Part shown: positions 20,451-31,800 of the stretch, in pieces
Layout: each line of letters starts with the position of its first letter
Numbering within the stretch: position 1 is the first letter of the stretch
The notes under the pieces: generated by a model
What the model was told of the DNA's origin: nothing
Databases searched by the model: none
The model's input: only the letters and a program-made list of their open reading frames with translations
Made by a program: the position numbers and the translations under genes
DNA from: Ramazzottius varieornatus
Taxonomy: Eukaryota > Tardigrada > Eutardigrada > Parachela > Ramazzottiidae
NCBI GenBank assembly: GCA_001949185.1
Contig: BDGG01000014.1
Span: forward strand, 186,001-250,000
Reading direction: 5' to 3'
DNA: 64,000 bases

Positions 20451-21527
20451 AGTATACAGTACCTAGTTTTTTTTCGAATTCAAAACTGCAAAATTCGCGT
20501 GAACATAAGAGGGCCTGCCATGGCCAGTTTTGATTACTTGCTCAATGACGCACAGACGCAGTTGAACAGAACCAACCTGTTGCATTCACTTTGCGTTTGT
20601 TTGTTCAAAGTCCGAACCTTTCTTGTGCTCGTTTTATCTTACCAGTCAACTAACGGAGAGCTGGGGGGAAAGTGTCAGGACGGACTGAGGCTTCGTTTCA
20701 CACATGAGATTCGATAGAGCACGTCATACGGATAAGAACTAAAAAACGAGACCCGCTTCCGGTGAGGCTCTCCAACCGACATGTAAAACAGGAATAACTT
20801 TGGTCATCTTGTTGTGTAGAAAAAGTCTCTCGTGGTTTTGCATTCTGTCAAATGGATTATGGAAGGCTGGTCAGAAGTTGACGAGTAGACCATTCGAAGT
20901 TGCTTTCGGAAATATGGCGCGTTTCACATGGTATACAATAAGTAGTTAATTATTCTCGATTTGGTTGTCGGTTGAGTGTTGACGTCACTTTCTCTGCTTT
21001 TGGCGAGCTGTGCAGTAAAAGCCTGGCTGGTGGTGAACAGAAATCGGAAAATGTGGTAACAGATCTCAAGCGAGCGGACTGTAGTGCTAGTGTTGAAACA
21101 TTTAAAGTTCCCATGGATGGTCGCTCATGTGCGACAGATAAAAAAGCTGTACATATAAAACACTGCAAGTTGCCGGTCACGGAAGATCTGTCGCGTGTTG
21201 GTTTGCTGACTGGGGACAAACTGCTGACTAATTGCTTGCGGTGCATAATTTGCTGATGGTCTCCTCGTCCTTTGTACCCCACTCCATGCAGCTGTACCTA
21301 TCTGTCTCACCATCTTGAAAAGCAGGTTGATACAAAGAAATCAGCCTACTGTGTATCCACTTGAAAGGACTTCACACTGTGGTGATCGCGCAATGCTAAA
21401 GCTGTTCATATACACCGTAGAAACTAAAAAGGCAGTTTCCATTTCGTCAGTTCTTTGAAGCGGACTACAACGTATTGCAATCTGGCTGCTGCTTTTCGGT
21501 CCTTCTTCCAGACAACCATAGGGTGAA
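20451..21527. other. Upstream region of the plus-strand UGT
   Basis: About 1.1 kb. A single arm of the TACAGTCCACTCG TIR family (see 43551-43811) lies near 21062-21082, and another near 20318-20340, but they do not form a clean pair. No gene supported. Confidence 0.4.
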
Positions 21528-22937
21528 ATGGCGTCCAGCAGGAAACATGTCTTGTGCGTTTCAGTCCCCGCCTACGGCCACCTCATTCCCCTGCTGGAGC
21601 TTGCTCGAAAATTAGCCCAACACCACCAAATTACCTTCGCTGTTTCGAAAAAAGCTGCCGGCGAGCTGGAAGGACGAGAACTGTACAACCCTACAGTAGA
21701 TGGCGACACCATTCAGCTGCACGCAATTGAAGATGGCATGATGGACGACCTGGATGATCCCAATGATGTGGGAATTTTTGATCGAACCTTGCCGCTGATC
21801 TTCGACGGAATAACCAAGCTTGTCGAGAATGTGCCTACGAAGAACGCCAAAGATTCCAAGGTGAACGGAATATCTACTCCGGTGGACATGATCATCGCCG
21901 ATTTCTTCCTCGGTCATGAGGCGACTAAGATGGCTGCTGAACGGCATATCCCACTATTGATTTTTATTGCTGGTAGGGCAAACATAGTACCAATGGCTTT
22001 ATCCTTCACCGAAGAGGTCCGTCAAAAGCTAGAAGCAATGAAAGGTAGCTCGAACCCTGGCCATGGTGGGTTTCTGGTAGCCCCAAAAGAGAACGGATCT
22101 CTCCTGGAGGCGCCGCCCGAGCACGTTGTCAAACACATTCTCATTCCGCAACACAAAGCTTTTCCCTTGGCCACTGGCTTTATTGTGAATTCTCTTCGGA
22201 AGTACGAGCAAAAGTATATTGATCAATGCGAAGCGATGGTTCAGATGAAGGGAAAACCGATGTACTGCGTTGGACCGTTGTTGGCCGACGGCAAGACAAA
22301 GACGACGAACCTTGAAACAGAGGAGAAAGTCCGTTCGTGGTTGGAGACCAAACAGGCGGCTTCTGTGGTTTACATCTGCTTCGGCAGTGTGGCAACGCCG
22401 AAGCCAGAACAACTAAAGGAGATTGGACGGACGATACTGCAGCTGAACCAACCGGTTATTTGGTCGTTGAAGAAGAACAAGCATGGCCATTTGCCCGAAG
22501 AAGTCAAGGCCGCGGCACAGATCGACTTTGGCGGGGAAGGAAACGCGGACAAGAACATTTTGATCCTCTCTTGGGCTCCGCAGAAAATGATTCTGGCTCA
22601 GCCAAACGTCGCTCTGTTTGTCAGTCACTGTGGCTGGAACAGCACCATTGAGGGTCTGCATCAAGGTAAACCGATCGTGGCCTGGCCGCAGTTCGCCGAC
22701 CAGATGATGAACGGTGACTTCGTGGAGGAGATTGGAGCTGGTGTGGTGGTCAGAGACGCCGGACTGATGAGTACACGTTTGGTCTCTGCCGAAGAGTTTT
22801 CAAGTAAGGTTCAAGCCGCTCTGAGCAAGAAGGAGGGCGCGGTCAGCGTGGGAAAGTGTATCGCCGCGGTGTGGGCGGAAGGTGGATCATCACTCACGGA
22901 CTACCGTAGTCTGTTGTCATTCATTGGAACTTGTTGA
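21528..22937 (+). CDS. Plant-type UDP-glycosyltransferase, intronless, paralogue
   Basis: 469-residue ORF, GT1 fold. The N-terminal acceptor-binding half starts HVLCVSVPAYGHLIPLLELA and is clearly related to, but well diverged from, the gene at 17277-18671, including an indel around residues 185-200. From residue 234 on the two proteins differ at one position only. The PSPG box is at residues 349-392 with HCGWNS and terminal Gln. No signal peptide, membrane segment or intron. The combination of variable acceptor half and shared donor half recalls the modular vertebrate UGT1 locus, but here the sharing is by sequence homogenisation between inverted genes, not by splicing to a common exon. Likely role is conjugation of dietary or endogenous small molecules with sugar; substrate unknown. 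Confidence 0.88.
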   Translation: MASSRKHVLCVSVPAYGHLIPLLELARKLAQHHQITFAVSKKAAGELEGRELYNPTVDGDTIQLHAIEDGMMDDLDDPNDVGIFDRTLPLIFDGITKLVENVPTKNAKDSKVNGISTPVDMIIADFFLGHEATKMAAERHIPLLIFIAGRANIVPMALSFTEEVRQKLEAMKGSSNPGHGGFLVAPKENGSLLEAPPEHVVKHILIPQHKAFPLATGFIVNSLRKYEQKYIDQCEAMVQMKGKPMYCVGPLLADGKTKTTNLETEEKVRSWLETKQAASVVYICFGSVATPKPEQLKEIGRTILQLNQPVIWSLKKNKHGHLPEEVKAAAQIDFGGEGNADKNILILSWAPQKMILAQPNVALFVSHCGWNSTIEGLHQGKPIVAWPQFADQMMNGDFVEEIGAGVVVRDAGLMSTRLVSAEEFSSKVQAALSKKEGAVSVGKCIAAVWAEGGSSLTDYRSLLSFIGTC

Positions 22938-22939
22938 GT
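22227..22939 (+). repeat. 713-bp inverted copy shared with 17275-17987
   Basis: Second arm of the UGT inverted repeat. The break at the 5' side is inside the coding region (TGCGAAGCG) and at the 3' side two bases after TGA. Confidence 0.85.
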
Positions 22940-23272
22940 TTTTCCCACCTTTTCCGCGTACGCAAAAAATGTCCTTCGTTCTCGCTCCAGATCGTGCGCA
23001 GCATTTCCGATAGTATTGTACAAGTTAGAAGTATAAGAACTCATGTAGCGGAAACTGGATATTGACAAATTACCCGTTTGAAGGGGACATAAGTGTGGTT
23101 GCAGGTAGATGATAACAGCTAATATCGTCTACCGAGTTCAGTTATAAGATGACATGATGAGGCGAACTTCCGGTATTCTAAGTTGGGATGGCGTCGGGCT
23201 GAGGCAAAACATCTTTCGCAGAAAGATGACAAGCTCTCCTCGATAAAGACTCGACATACTGATAATCACAAC
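22940..23272. other. Spacer between UGT and GPCR
   Basis: 330 bp between convergent stops; nothing recognised. Confidence 0.4.
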
Positions 23273-24280
23273 CTAGAAACAAAGGTTGGTTGTGGGGTGG
23301 AACAAACACGGGTGCGTGTACACTGTAACAGGGCGAAATGGATTGCTTACTGGGTTTAATGCGTATCCGGTAATCAGGACCACTCTCAGCGCCAGCAACA
23401 AAAGTGGACGACGAATGTACTCGGGATACACGGCCGCCAAAACCGGTGAGAACATTGTACAGCTCCCGGTTACAATATACCCAATGAACAACATTCTTGC
23501 CACTCGCAAGCGCCGCACGAGCCTCTTCCTATGAGCAGTTACCAGGACTGGATTTCTTAGGCCATCTGAGGGAGCCACCTGGCCGTCGCAAAGGTGCCGG
23601 CGTATAAAAAACACTAAAAACATGACGAGGTATAGCGAACCTTCCAGGCCAATCGGTAAGTACGATGAAGCGGTAAGGAGGGCCACAATTTGTTCCCTGC
23701 GTCCGTTCGTTCGTAAAATGCAGCTTTTCCAGTCGTTGTTGGAATCAATGATGCCTCCTATACCCCATAGCGGCAGACTTTCGCATACAATAGCAAAGAT
23801 CCAGCACCAGGACAGCATGCAGATGATGGCCGCTTTTGAAGTGATCAGTTTGTAACGATGGGGAAAGGTGACAGCTACGAAGCGGTTGAATGCAATCGGC
23901 GCTGCGGACCAGTGTGTGGCCTGAATCAGGACATAGTACAGCCAGCCGGTGGCCCGGCACAGCGTAAGTGATGGCGGATAATATCGGGCCAGGAAGGTCT
24001 GAACAGAAAATATGGAGCTGCAGACAAACAAAAAAGTACCGGCGGTGATCAGAGCATGGGAGATGAGGATGCCAGCGCCCGCCAGTAACGTTCGCTGATG
24101 TATCAGGGTTGCCGCCAGAACGTAATTGAGTAGGCCACCCACAATTGTGATGGTCAAAGTGACGGCAAGCCACACGTTCAAGCCCACCCCGTAAACTTCG
24201 TGAACAGAGAAATTGGCATTGCCGCTGCTTTGTCCTAAAGACGTGTTGACAGAGAGGAAATACAGTAAATTCCTGCCCAT
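23273..24280 (-). CDS. Rhodopsin-class GPCR, intronless
   Basis: 335 residues from ATG 24280. Seven hydrophobic segments can be traced: about 32-58 (LAVTLTITIVGGLLNYVLAA), 70-95, 110-132 (LYYVLIQATHWSAAPIAFNR), 150-175 (AIICMLSWCWIFAIVCESLP), 200-228, 262-285 and 295-318 (LRVVLITGYALNPVSNPF). TM3 ends NRF in place of DRY, and TM7 has NPVSNP, close to NPxxY. A Cys before TM3 and one in the second extracellular loop could form the usual disulphide. The short N-terminus has N-glycosylation sites. It resembles the receptor at 8755-9735. I cannot assign a ligand; an orphan peptide-type or chemosensory receptor is plausible. Confidence 0.78.
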   Translation of the reverse strand: MGRNLLYFLSVNTSLGQSSGNANFSVHEVYGVGLNVWLAVTLTITIVGGLLNYVLAATLIHQRTLLAGAGILISHALITAGTFLFVCSSIFSVQTFLARYYPPSLTLCRATGWLYYVLIQATHWSAAPIAFNRFVAVTFPHRYKLITSKAAIICMLSWCWIFAIVCESLPLWGIGGIIDSNNDWKSCILRTNGRREQIVALLTASSYLPIGLEGSLYLVMFLVFFIRRHLCDGQVAPSDGLRNPVLVTAHRKRLVRRLRVARMLFIGYIVTGSCTMFSPVLAAVYPEYIRRPLLLLALRVVLITGYALNPVSNPFRPVTVYTHPCLFHPTTNLCF

Positions 24281-25408
24281 TTTGATAAAAAGGAATCATC
24301 GATTGGAGGAGGACAAAGTCTCTACCTTTTTGGCATGCAATAGGTCAAGGTGAAATGAGCTGCTTGTATCTTTCGTTTCATACATCTTTAGGATGGCCTA
24401 GTATGATTGCTCAGCCTTGCGTGCCGAACTCTTCCGGTTGTTGCTGCAAATTTTCCGACAGCTGGTCTCAACAAGATATGGGGGTAAAATCTACTTTATG
24501 GACCAGTACAAATCGTGGACCACGCCTTTTCGCAAGGGCGGTACGGAAGCATGTACTGTACGCACGCGACCGATTTCACTTTTCGATGCTTTTTAAGTTT
24601 GAATTTCCGTTTTGCAGTCTTTTCTGCCTGGCCCATAATTTCTCGTCATCCGTGTAGTGTATTCCCTCGAAGGATTTGCGTAATTACACGACACGTCTCT
24701 GAAATAATCCAAGGGGGTTACTGATTAAACCATGATCGGCCAGGACCAAGTTTAGGGCTCTTCATGCGACCATGCAGAGCTTTCGAGTTAATACTGTACG
24801 TTCAGCTTAATTCACCCCAAGCAGATGAACTGAGATCTGTCCGGAAATAGGCATAAAAGCCTCCAATCTGTGCATCCAATTAACCCCAATCACCAGCAAA
24901 TCATTAGTCGCGTGGTAATTACAGTAAGCTTGTCGCAGGCAACTTAATTTAGGTTAGTTAATTCCTGGCAATGGCTAATCTTCATCCTAACTGCCCGAAC
25001 TTTAAACGAAATCGGTGGAGCGCTGGTGAGGCTTGTTCATTTTTCCTTCTGCAGTACGAGGGAGGCGGCTTGAAAATATCAAGTCTTGATGTCGACTCCC
25101 ACAGCCTTACAACTAAATAAAAGAAGACTTGTTGTGACTCATTTGAACAAGGCAGAAGCGCAACAGAAGCAATGTGAGATATCCTCCGTGAAAGAAAACT
25201 GGGTCAGACGCAATGTTAAAAATAAAAAGCCTATCGGACGTACTGTATTCCCCCAACATCTTCGCAGAGCCTGTTACGCATGGCGCTACCTACAGAACGT
25301 ACGTCTTTTATGCATTCCCTTCTGTCCGCCATACGTTTCCTACGTTCCGCAGGTGGCGTCATAGGTGACACGCTTCGCGAAGATCTCGGGGGAATACTGT
25401 ACAGTACT

Positions 25409-25441
25409 ATTCATATTCATATTCATATTCATATTCATATT
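25409..25441. repeat. ATTCAT hexamer microsatellite
   Basis: About five tandem copies of ATTCAT, preceded by the palindrome ACTGTACAGT. Confidence 0.85.
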
Positions 25442-25479
25442 CCAACAACGGCGACCTCATATCGCCGTTGGTGGAATAT
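25437..25479. repeat. Hairpin with 18-bp arms
   Basis: Arms 25437-25454 and 25462-25479 (ATATTCCAACAACGGCGA and its complement, one mismatch) directly abut the hexamer microsatellite. Confidence 0.7.
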
Positions 25480-25889
25480 GTGGCCAGATGTTTGATAACA
25501 GAGAAATCAGCCAGACCGTGGTGGCCTTTGCGAAGTTACTGTATTACCTCCCAAAATTTGTGTATGTTAAAGCCGCCGCTTTCTTCAGGGAGCGAATCGC
25601 AGGCAAGCATACCTAACTACGTCAGATACTACGGCTTCGTCATTTTTCATTGGTTCTCCCAGATGGTTTGGTTTTCGCCGTTGATCTGGATCAAATATTA
25701 TTAACATATCGAAATGATAGGAACAGTTTGTTCTTCCTGTTAAGCACAAAAATCCCGTAACACAGCACTGGAAGCGAAACTAAGCAAAATGAAAACATCG
25801 AAAAGATCCTCGGAAAAACAAGAGGGCGGAACGGATGATTCATTCGGGATTTCGCCAACTAGGCAAGCAGCGACGATAGACCTGGCAAG

Positions 25890-26425
25890 AGCGTGACTAA
25901 GTGTGGTGTGGCGGTTTTCGGTTTGGTGTTCTTTCACACCGGAACTAATTTTTCGGTGCGGACGCTGCACCAATTTTTTCAGTGTCATGAGAATCGGACA
26001 CCACACTTTTTTCCACACCACAGTGACTTTGCCACACCAAACCGAATAATCGAAATCTGTGTGTGGTAACCGCTAAGAAGTAAAATTTGGCGTTACAAAG
26101 ATGTACAAATTGAAAAAGAATGCTGTTAAAGCACACGCAGAAGCTAAACCTGACGTCAGCATCCATATATCTACTGATCCTGCAGGTTCTACCTGCATTG
26201 TTGGCCGATAGAGCGCACCATGATTCGCCTAAGCCCACAATCATCCTAGAAAGTGGTGCACTAGAATTTTTTCCGTTTGGTGTGATGTAGTGTCCTCGAA
26301 CACCGAAACCGAAAATTTTCTGTGAAACGTACACCACTTTTTTCGGTTTGGTGTTTCCCGCATACCAAAACCAAAAAGTGTGGTTTTTTCTCTCGGTGTG
26401 GTGTAGTGAAACTACACCAGTGCCA
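25890..26425. repeat. Cluster of degenerate CGGTTTGGTGT / ACACCAAACCG repeats
   Basis: The word CGGTTTGGTGT and close variants or complements recur about a dozen times at 25899-26045 and 26235-26425, with a roughly 190-bp unrelated stretch between. Both orientations occur. Non-coding; resembles the interior of a foldback transposon. Confidence 0.6.
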
Positions 26426-26835
26426 GGTCTAAGCGACGAACTAGATTCCGCCGTTACTTCTCTTTTGCTGTATCTTCCCGAAGGATGAAATTGTCATCGC
26501 GGTGACCTGGCAGTACGAATAAGAAGGATGCTTATGCAGGTCCGAACGGTAAACAAATTCATCGCACTACTAATCCTTTTCCACTGCGCCACCTGGTATT
26601 GCAGACAGCGGGGAACATGCCCGGAGGTTTCCATGTGGCAAAACCGGTGAGAGGGAAGTGTTGTTTAAAGCACTCGCAAGTTCAGCCTCCAGAGAATAGT
26701 TATATTAGAGCCTTCCACTCAACGGTATTTGGTGTTTTGAGTGGTCGTTGTCGTATGTGGAAGACTAGATAAATTTCATTGATCAGTTAAGTTCTAATTT
26801 GATCATTTCCCCCATTTGGTACGTACCAGTCCAAG

Positions 26836-28886
26836 ATGTTCTCGTCACTGTTCCCGCTTCACAGCCGAATATTCGGTTTACTATTCCTCCCTTTTACGAA
26901 GGATCAGACGTCAGCACGGTTACACGGTATCTGTTTGAGGTACCTTTGTTTATTCTTTGTGGCATTCACTCTTTGCGGATCTGTCACGTCAGTTAGTTTT
27001 CAAATAGCGATGTTGTATTATCATGCTGTTTCTAAATCCTTCTCAAGACTGGTTCTGGAAGTTCTTTACCAGATGCCGTATCTTTGCGTCCATTTTCGAG
27101 GTCTCTTTGTACTTGTTCTGCTTTTGGTCAAGCGCCAAAAAGTCCAAACTCTACCGCACTTCGTCGATAAGTTCTGCTGCGGTGCGAAACTTCAGCTACC
27201 ACTGAAAAAAGATCAGAACCACATGTTCCACACATTCTCCCTGGTCATCACGACAGCGCTAGTATTGTCTTACATTGCGTATGATTATTATGACTGGATA
27301 TACTGGCTTCGAGTTGCCAACAAGCACTTGTTCGACACAGACGCCCTGGAACCACTTCCAATCAAAGTGACAGTCTTGCAGTACCTTGTACAGTGGTCGC
27401 TGTGGGTGGATTTCCCCCTTCACGTCTCACAGCTGATATTCGCTTGCATAATTACTTTGGCCTGGATAGTTTACAAGGCAGTGCAGAATCTCCATGTCGA
27501 GCTCAACGCTGCATGCGAACGAACCTCGCTGGTGGTTTCGGCGGCGGACTGCAACACATGGAGAAGAGAACACTTGAGAATTTTGGTTTTTGTGGAGGAG
27601 ATCAAGAGCTGCTTTGGCGAGATATTGGTCATCTTGTATCTTTGTGACCTTGGCACCCTAGCGGGGCTAGTGGCTCAAGTACTGAACAATCATGCAGAAT
27701 CCGGCATATACTTCTCTGTGCCACTTGTGTTGGGAAACGCTCTGCTGTTTGCGTCTTACCAAACGGTGTTTGCCGTCCCGTTAGTGATGGCTTACGAGGA
27801 GGTAAATCGAAGGCCGATGCTTTAACGGTATTTCAGAGCAACGGTACGAAGAAGATGACGTCGCGTAATTCGGGCAGAGCGATTTTCCAGACGCGACTGC
27901 GGGTAGGTTTTTGCCTCAGTATATGTTGCGCCAACCTCGCCACTCAGAATTTCGGATAACGAACAAAGCTGGCTCTTGAAGCTTACAACAGCGTTGAGGG
28001 TGGTAAAAAGTAAGAAGTGAGAGAAGCTTCGACGGCAAGACGGCGGTACACAACGCCGGAGAACATGATGAAGCTGTGCCAACCAGGCGCACGTTGAGTG
28101 ATCAAGGTATCAAGGTAGCGTTGGTTACCTTATTGAAACCTTCGGTATTACCGCAAAAACGCACGCGCCTGGCCTAAATATGGGGATGGACAAAAATGTG
28201 GGGAACGGAGCGAAAGCGACTCTGCTTCGATCGATTTAGTTGATTGGTCAACCTCAGCTGGCCCGTGTCGNNNNNNNNNNNNNNNNNNNNNNNNNNNNNN
28301 NNNNNNNNNNNNNNNNNNNNCCCCACATTTAGGCCAGGCACGTGTACGGGACATTGCTTTGCCTGAAATATACTGTGCCGTCTTCCTCGTAACCCAAACG
28401 GTAGTTTACCCACTACCATCTTGTTTTTATAGGGTGAAAAGTTGGCTCTAGCAGTAACAAAGATTGCAAGCTCCGTTTATGATTCTGGCGGAAAATGTGG
28501 AACGTTGACAAGAAATGGCGGCGATAGTATGCGTACCTGTAAGGTCATAGAAAGCTTAGCCAGTTTTGAGACTAGCATCAGGCACAACCCATATTTGTTT
28601 GACGGGCTGAAACTCGTCAACTATACGCGCGGCTTTCTGCTGTCGGTAAGCGAAGTTTCTTTTGGACTTCAGTTTCATTCGCTCATCGGACTCTATGCCT
28701 TTCGGAGCATTCCAAAAGTGTTATATGCTGCGAAACAATCGCCTTTTGCAGGGTTTGTTGACAGCCTGTGGCTTTGCCATTGTGGTGAATGAAGTTCTGG
28801 ATGGAAACGTCATCGCACAAGACAAATTGTTCCGGATGAATCAGACGATTTTAAACCTAACAACTGGTGCTCTAAATACTAGCTAG
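26836..28886 (+). CDS. Gustatory-receptor-like 7TM chemoreceptor
   Basis: Exons 26836-27801, 28433-28645 and 28752-28886 join in phase 0 to give 437 residues. There are six hydrophobic segments in exon 1 (for example ICLRYLCLFFVAFTLCGSV, MFHTFSLVITTALVLSYIAY, LVLGNALLFASYQTVFAVPL). Exon 2 has an amphipathic cytoplasmic stretch ending in NYTRGFLLS. Exon 3 is a last membrane helix, GLLTACGFAIVVNEVL. The split of the last helix onto separate phase-0 exons is the conserved insect-type gustatory receptor layout, and the gene at 33458-34970 has it too. Insect GRs are inverted-topology ligand-gated cation channels for taste and internal metabolites; that role is inferred. The first intron carries a foldback element containing the 50-N gap, so its length is uncertain but the coding exons are not affected. 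Confidence 0.7.
28160..28346. mobile_element. Foldback (long-TIR) MITE, copy interrupted by the assembly gap
   Basis: The left part (28160-28270) matches the element at 32523-32690 in inverted orientation, and the right end (28321-28346) matches its terminal arm. The missing piece is part of the right arm. It lies in intron 1 of the chemoreceptor gene. Confidence 0.8.
28271..28320. other. Assembly gap, 50 N
   Basis: Fifty unknown bases inside a foldback element. By comparison with the intact copy the true missing length should be roughly 30 bases, so 50 is probably a placeholder. Confidence 0.95.
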
Positions 28887-31800
28887 CGGTTCTGACCACT
28901 GGGAAGGCCGAGCAGAAGCAAAGAAGCACAAGTTTTGCGAGTAAAAACTGTTGCTGCTCAGATCAAGTTCCGCACTTGTTCTCAGTACAGAGGATGCGAT
29001 ATCTGAAAGCTCGAACAATCTGATCGTCCACTGAAATCTCGACAGACTTAAAAGGGCCTCGCTTCGCTCGGCCTGACTAGCTATGGAGATCGGTTGGACT
29101 CGATTCGAATATTTTCCCTTGTAAGCTCAGACCTGTGTCATTAGAGGTTTCACTCCTGCACAAACAAGTATCAATGTACATCCCAAGGGGCTTTACTCAC
29201 AGTTCCATTCGAAAGCACGATGTTCATCGTCCTACGGTATCGACAGTTCGCAACAGATCAGTTACAATCTACTCTGTTACAGCCGAAGCATACCTGTACA
29301 ATACTGAAGCATCAAACGACAGCCCCGAGTACCTTCCGTGGGCATGTTGGAGTTAAAGTAGCAGAAAAGAAACCAAGCCTATGTGATTTCCCAGGACTGT
29401 TTATACGAGACGGAGTATATGGGACCGCGATGGCTTCAAATTTCCAGCCTTCGACTGATCCCGCGGGTTTTTTTGCAGTCTCGAAATTTCCAGTCTCGAA
29501 GAACTTGGTCCGGACTCTGGGGCATTCGTCTGAATGCGTGCCGAACGCTCTTTCGGTCAAGCGCAGCCTGGCCGGATACTGTGTGACGACGTTTCGCTGT
29601 CGAAGAATGCCATAGTATGTTTTTCCTGTTCCCGTCGCTGTTTTTGGAATATTGTTCGCCCCGTTCGGACGGGGCAAAGACGATAAACCAGCAAAGGGTT
29701 TCCGAAGAAATTGTCTGCCACTTTTCTGTTGTGCCGCCTTTACCGCGACGCTTTGCGGTTCGATAATTACAACGGGTTTCTAAGTATCAATTGTTTATTA
29801 CCATGCAGCTTCAGGATCCTCACTTCGGATAATTCTGGAAATTCTGAAGCGAATGATGTCTGTTGCGGAGCATGTTCGAGGCTTCTTTGTTATCGTACTG
29901 CTTATTATCAAGCAAGTAAAGATTGTCGCATTGTTAGTCAGCTGACGACTTCTATGATAGAGCCGCACTATTTGTTCGGAACCGAGACGTCAAAAAATTA
30001 AAAGCAAGGTGATAAGAAGGACTAATGGACGTGTTGGTGTTAGTTCTTCCATGCGAGTGGAGGTATCGTGATGCACTGTAACTTGGAGACCCGAACAGTT
30101 CTGACAAGTCTGAAGTTCTGGTTCAGCTTTTTCATTTTTGTACAGTTACTGCTGAATATGTTGCAGTGTGCAGTTGTGTAGTATTTTGATACGAGGGCCT
30201 CTTCTGCAGTGCCTTTCCATGTTGCTGAATGCTGAGTTCGGCGAAAAGTCAAGACTTGTCGCACGATAGCTTTTGATTTCGTTTCTGGTGTTTCTCAGTG
30301 TTACCGTTTGGTAAAGTTAGTGTGGTCGAACTATTTTTAGTCACATTGACAGATGATGACCGCACGCGCTCAAGTCTTTGCCTGTGTGATCCTCGAAAGG
30401 TGATGTTCTCAATCAGCTTAAGCATGCTCCTGGTGCAGCGGAAGTTTTAATAATAAGTTTAATTTAAGTTTCAACAATCGCCCAAGGTAGCAAAGGTCTG
30501 GAAGAAAAGGGTTTTAGAGTGCCGGTTTATGGAATGGTTTTTCGGTGCTACACTAGTGTTTATCGAAGCAGGGCACAGCGAAGCAGTGCATCCCCAAAGC
30601 AAGTGGTTCGAGGTTGCTTGGAGTACCACGTAAACGAAAATGCGAATTTATACCGTTACGCCCAAGAAACTGATCAGTACATCAACGACCCCGAATATCT
30701 TTTCGTCTCCAATGCCTGCGATACTCATGAACGGGATACCCTAGAGGAAAAGTCTAGGCGAACATCGGTAGCACCGAAATCAGCAGCACCATCTACCGCA
30801 ACAGCTTGTCAATCCAGAATGTCTGAGCCACCTTCAAAGAAGCTCGCAATCAGTTCTGCCCAGTCGATGGCTTGTGTTGAGCCAGTCTTCATGGTGATCG
30901 ACGAAGGCGCAACGTCGCCAGCGCCCCAGGTTGGTACATGCGGTGTTTGTTTCGTATCGAACAGGAATGAATATCTCGCGGTGTTTCAGTTTGCATAAGC
31001 AGAATGTCTGACCTGGATGTCCTTTTGCAGTCAGACGGAAGGCAGGGGCTGAAAACTAGGCCGATAGTGGGAGACGTTCTTAAGACATCTGACATGTCAG
31101 GCTACGGAATGTACTGGTGCAAAGAGCGGTAGAAACGGAAAGCAAAAGATTTTGATTCGTAGACATGGGGAAGACAGTGACATGGCATCACATCAGCTGG
31201 TAGCCGTATAAATAGATCTTCTGTTTTTCGACCTATGCAGGTGGAAGCATGCTCACCTCTTGAAGTAAGAACGGATTTATCGATAACGTAATACACTGCT
31301 CTTCTTCTTTTACACCACCGATAGCAGCTTCAAGTGTAACGCATCCTTTAGTTTCGAAAGATTGATGTCCGGATTCCCTAGCAACTAATTTTCCCGTTGG
31401 CGTCTAGTATCATGGTACAACTAGGAAAACAAAGAGATATGGCTGCTTTCTTTCAAAATTTTGTAATATTTTTCTTCGGTTAATCATGCGTATAACGAAC
31501 GGCGGACGCCATGACTATTACTTAGGGACGTAACCGTGCCTGCTAATGTACTATCTTGGCCTCATGATATACTTCAACATAAACCTTCCGCTATGGGCAT
31601 GCCTTTTTGTTCTTTTTATTGCTCTGTCGGGAGGTGGGATCAGATCTTGATTAGTATCTTTGTTTTCATGGGAAGATTGAAGACCAATGTTTGTAACAAG
31701 TTTGCCGGTCTTCATAGGAACGGCGGTCGACAACAGCAATGTTCAAACCAAAAGTTTTCGCACCGAACAAATAAGGGATATGAAGGTAACACAGACAGTA

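Larger units (their letters stand above)
24281..26835. other. Intergenic, about 2.5 kb, repeat bearing
   Basis: No gene supported. It contains a hexamer microsatellite, a hairpin and a degenerate repeat cluster, listed separately. ORFs such as 25086-25364 and 24355-24657 have no motif or splice support. Confidence 0.45.
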
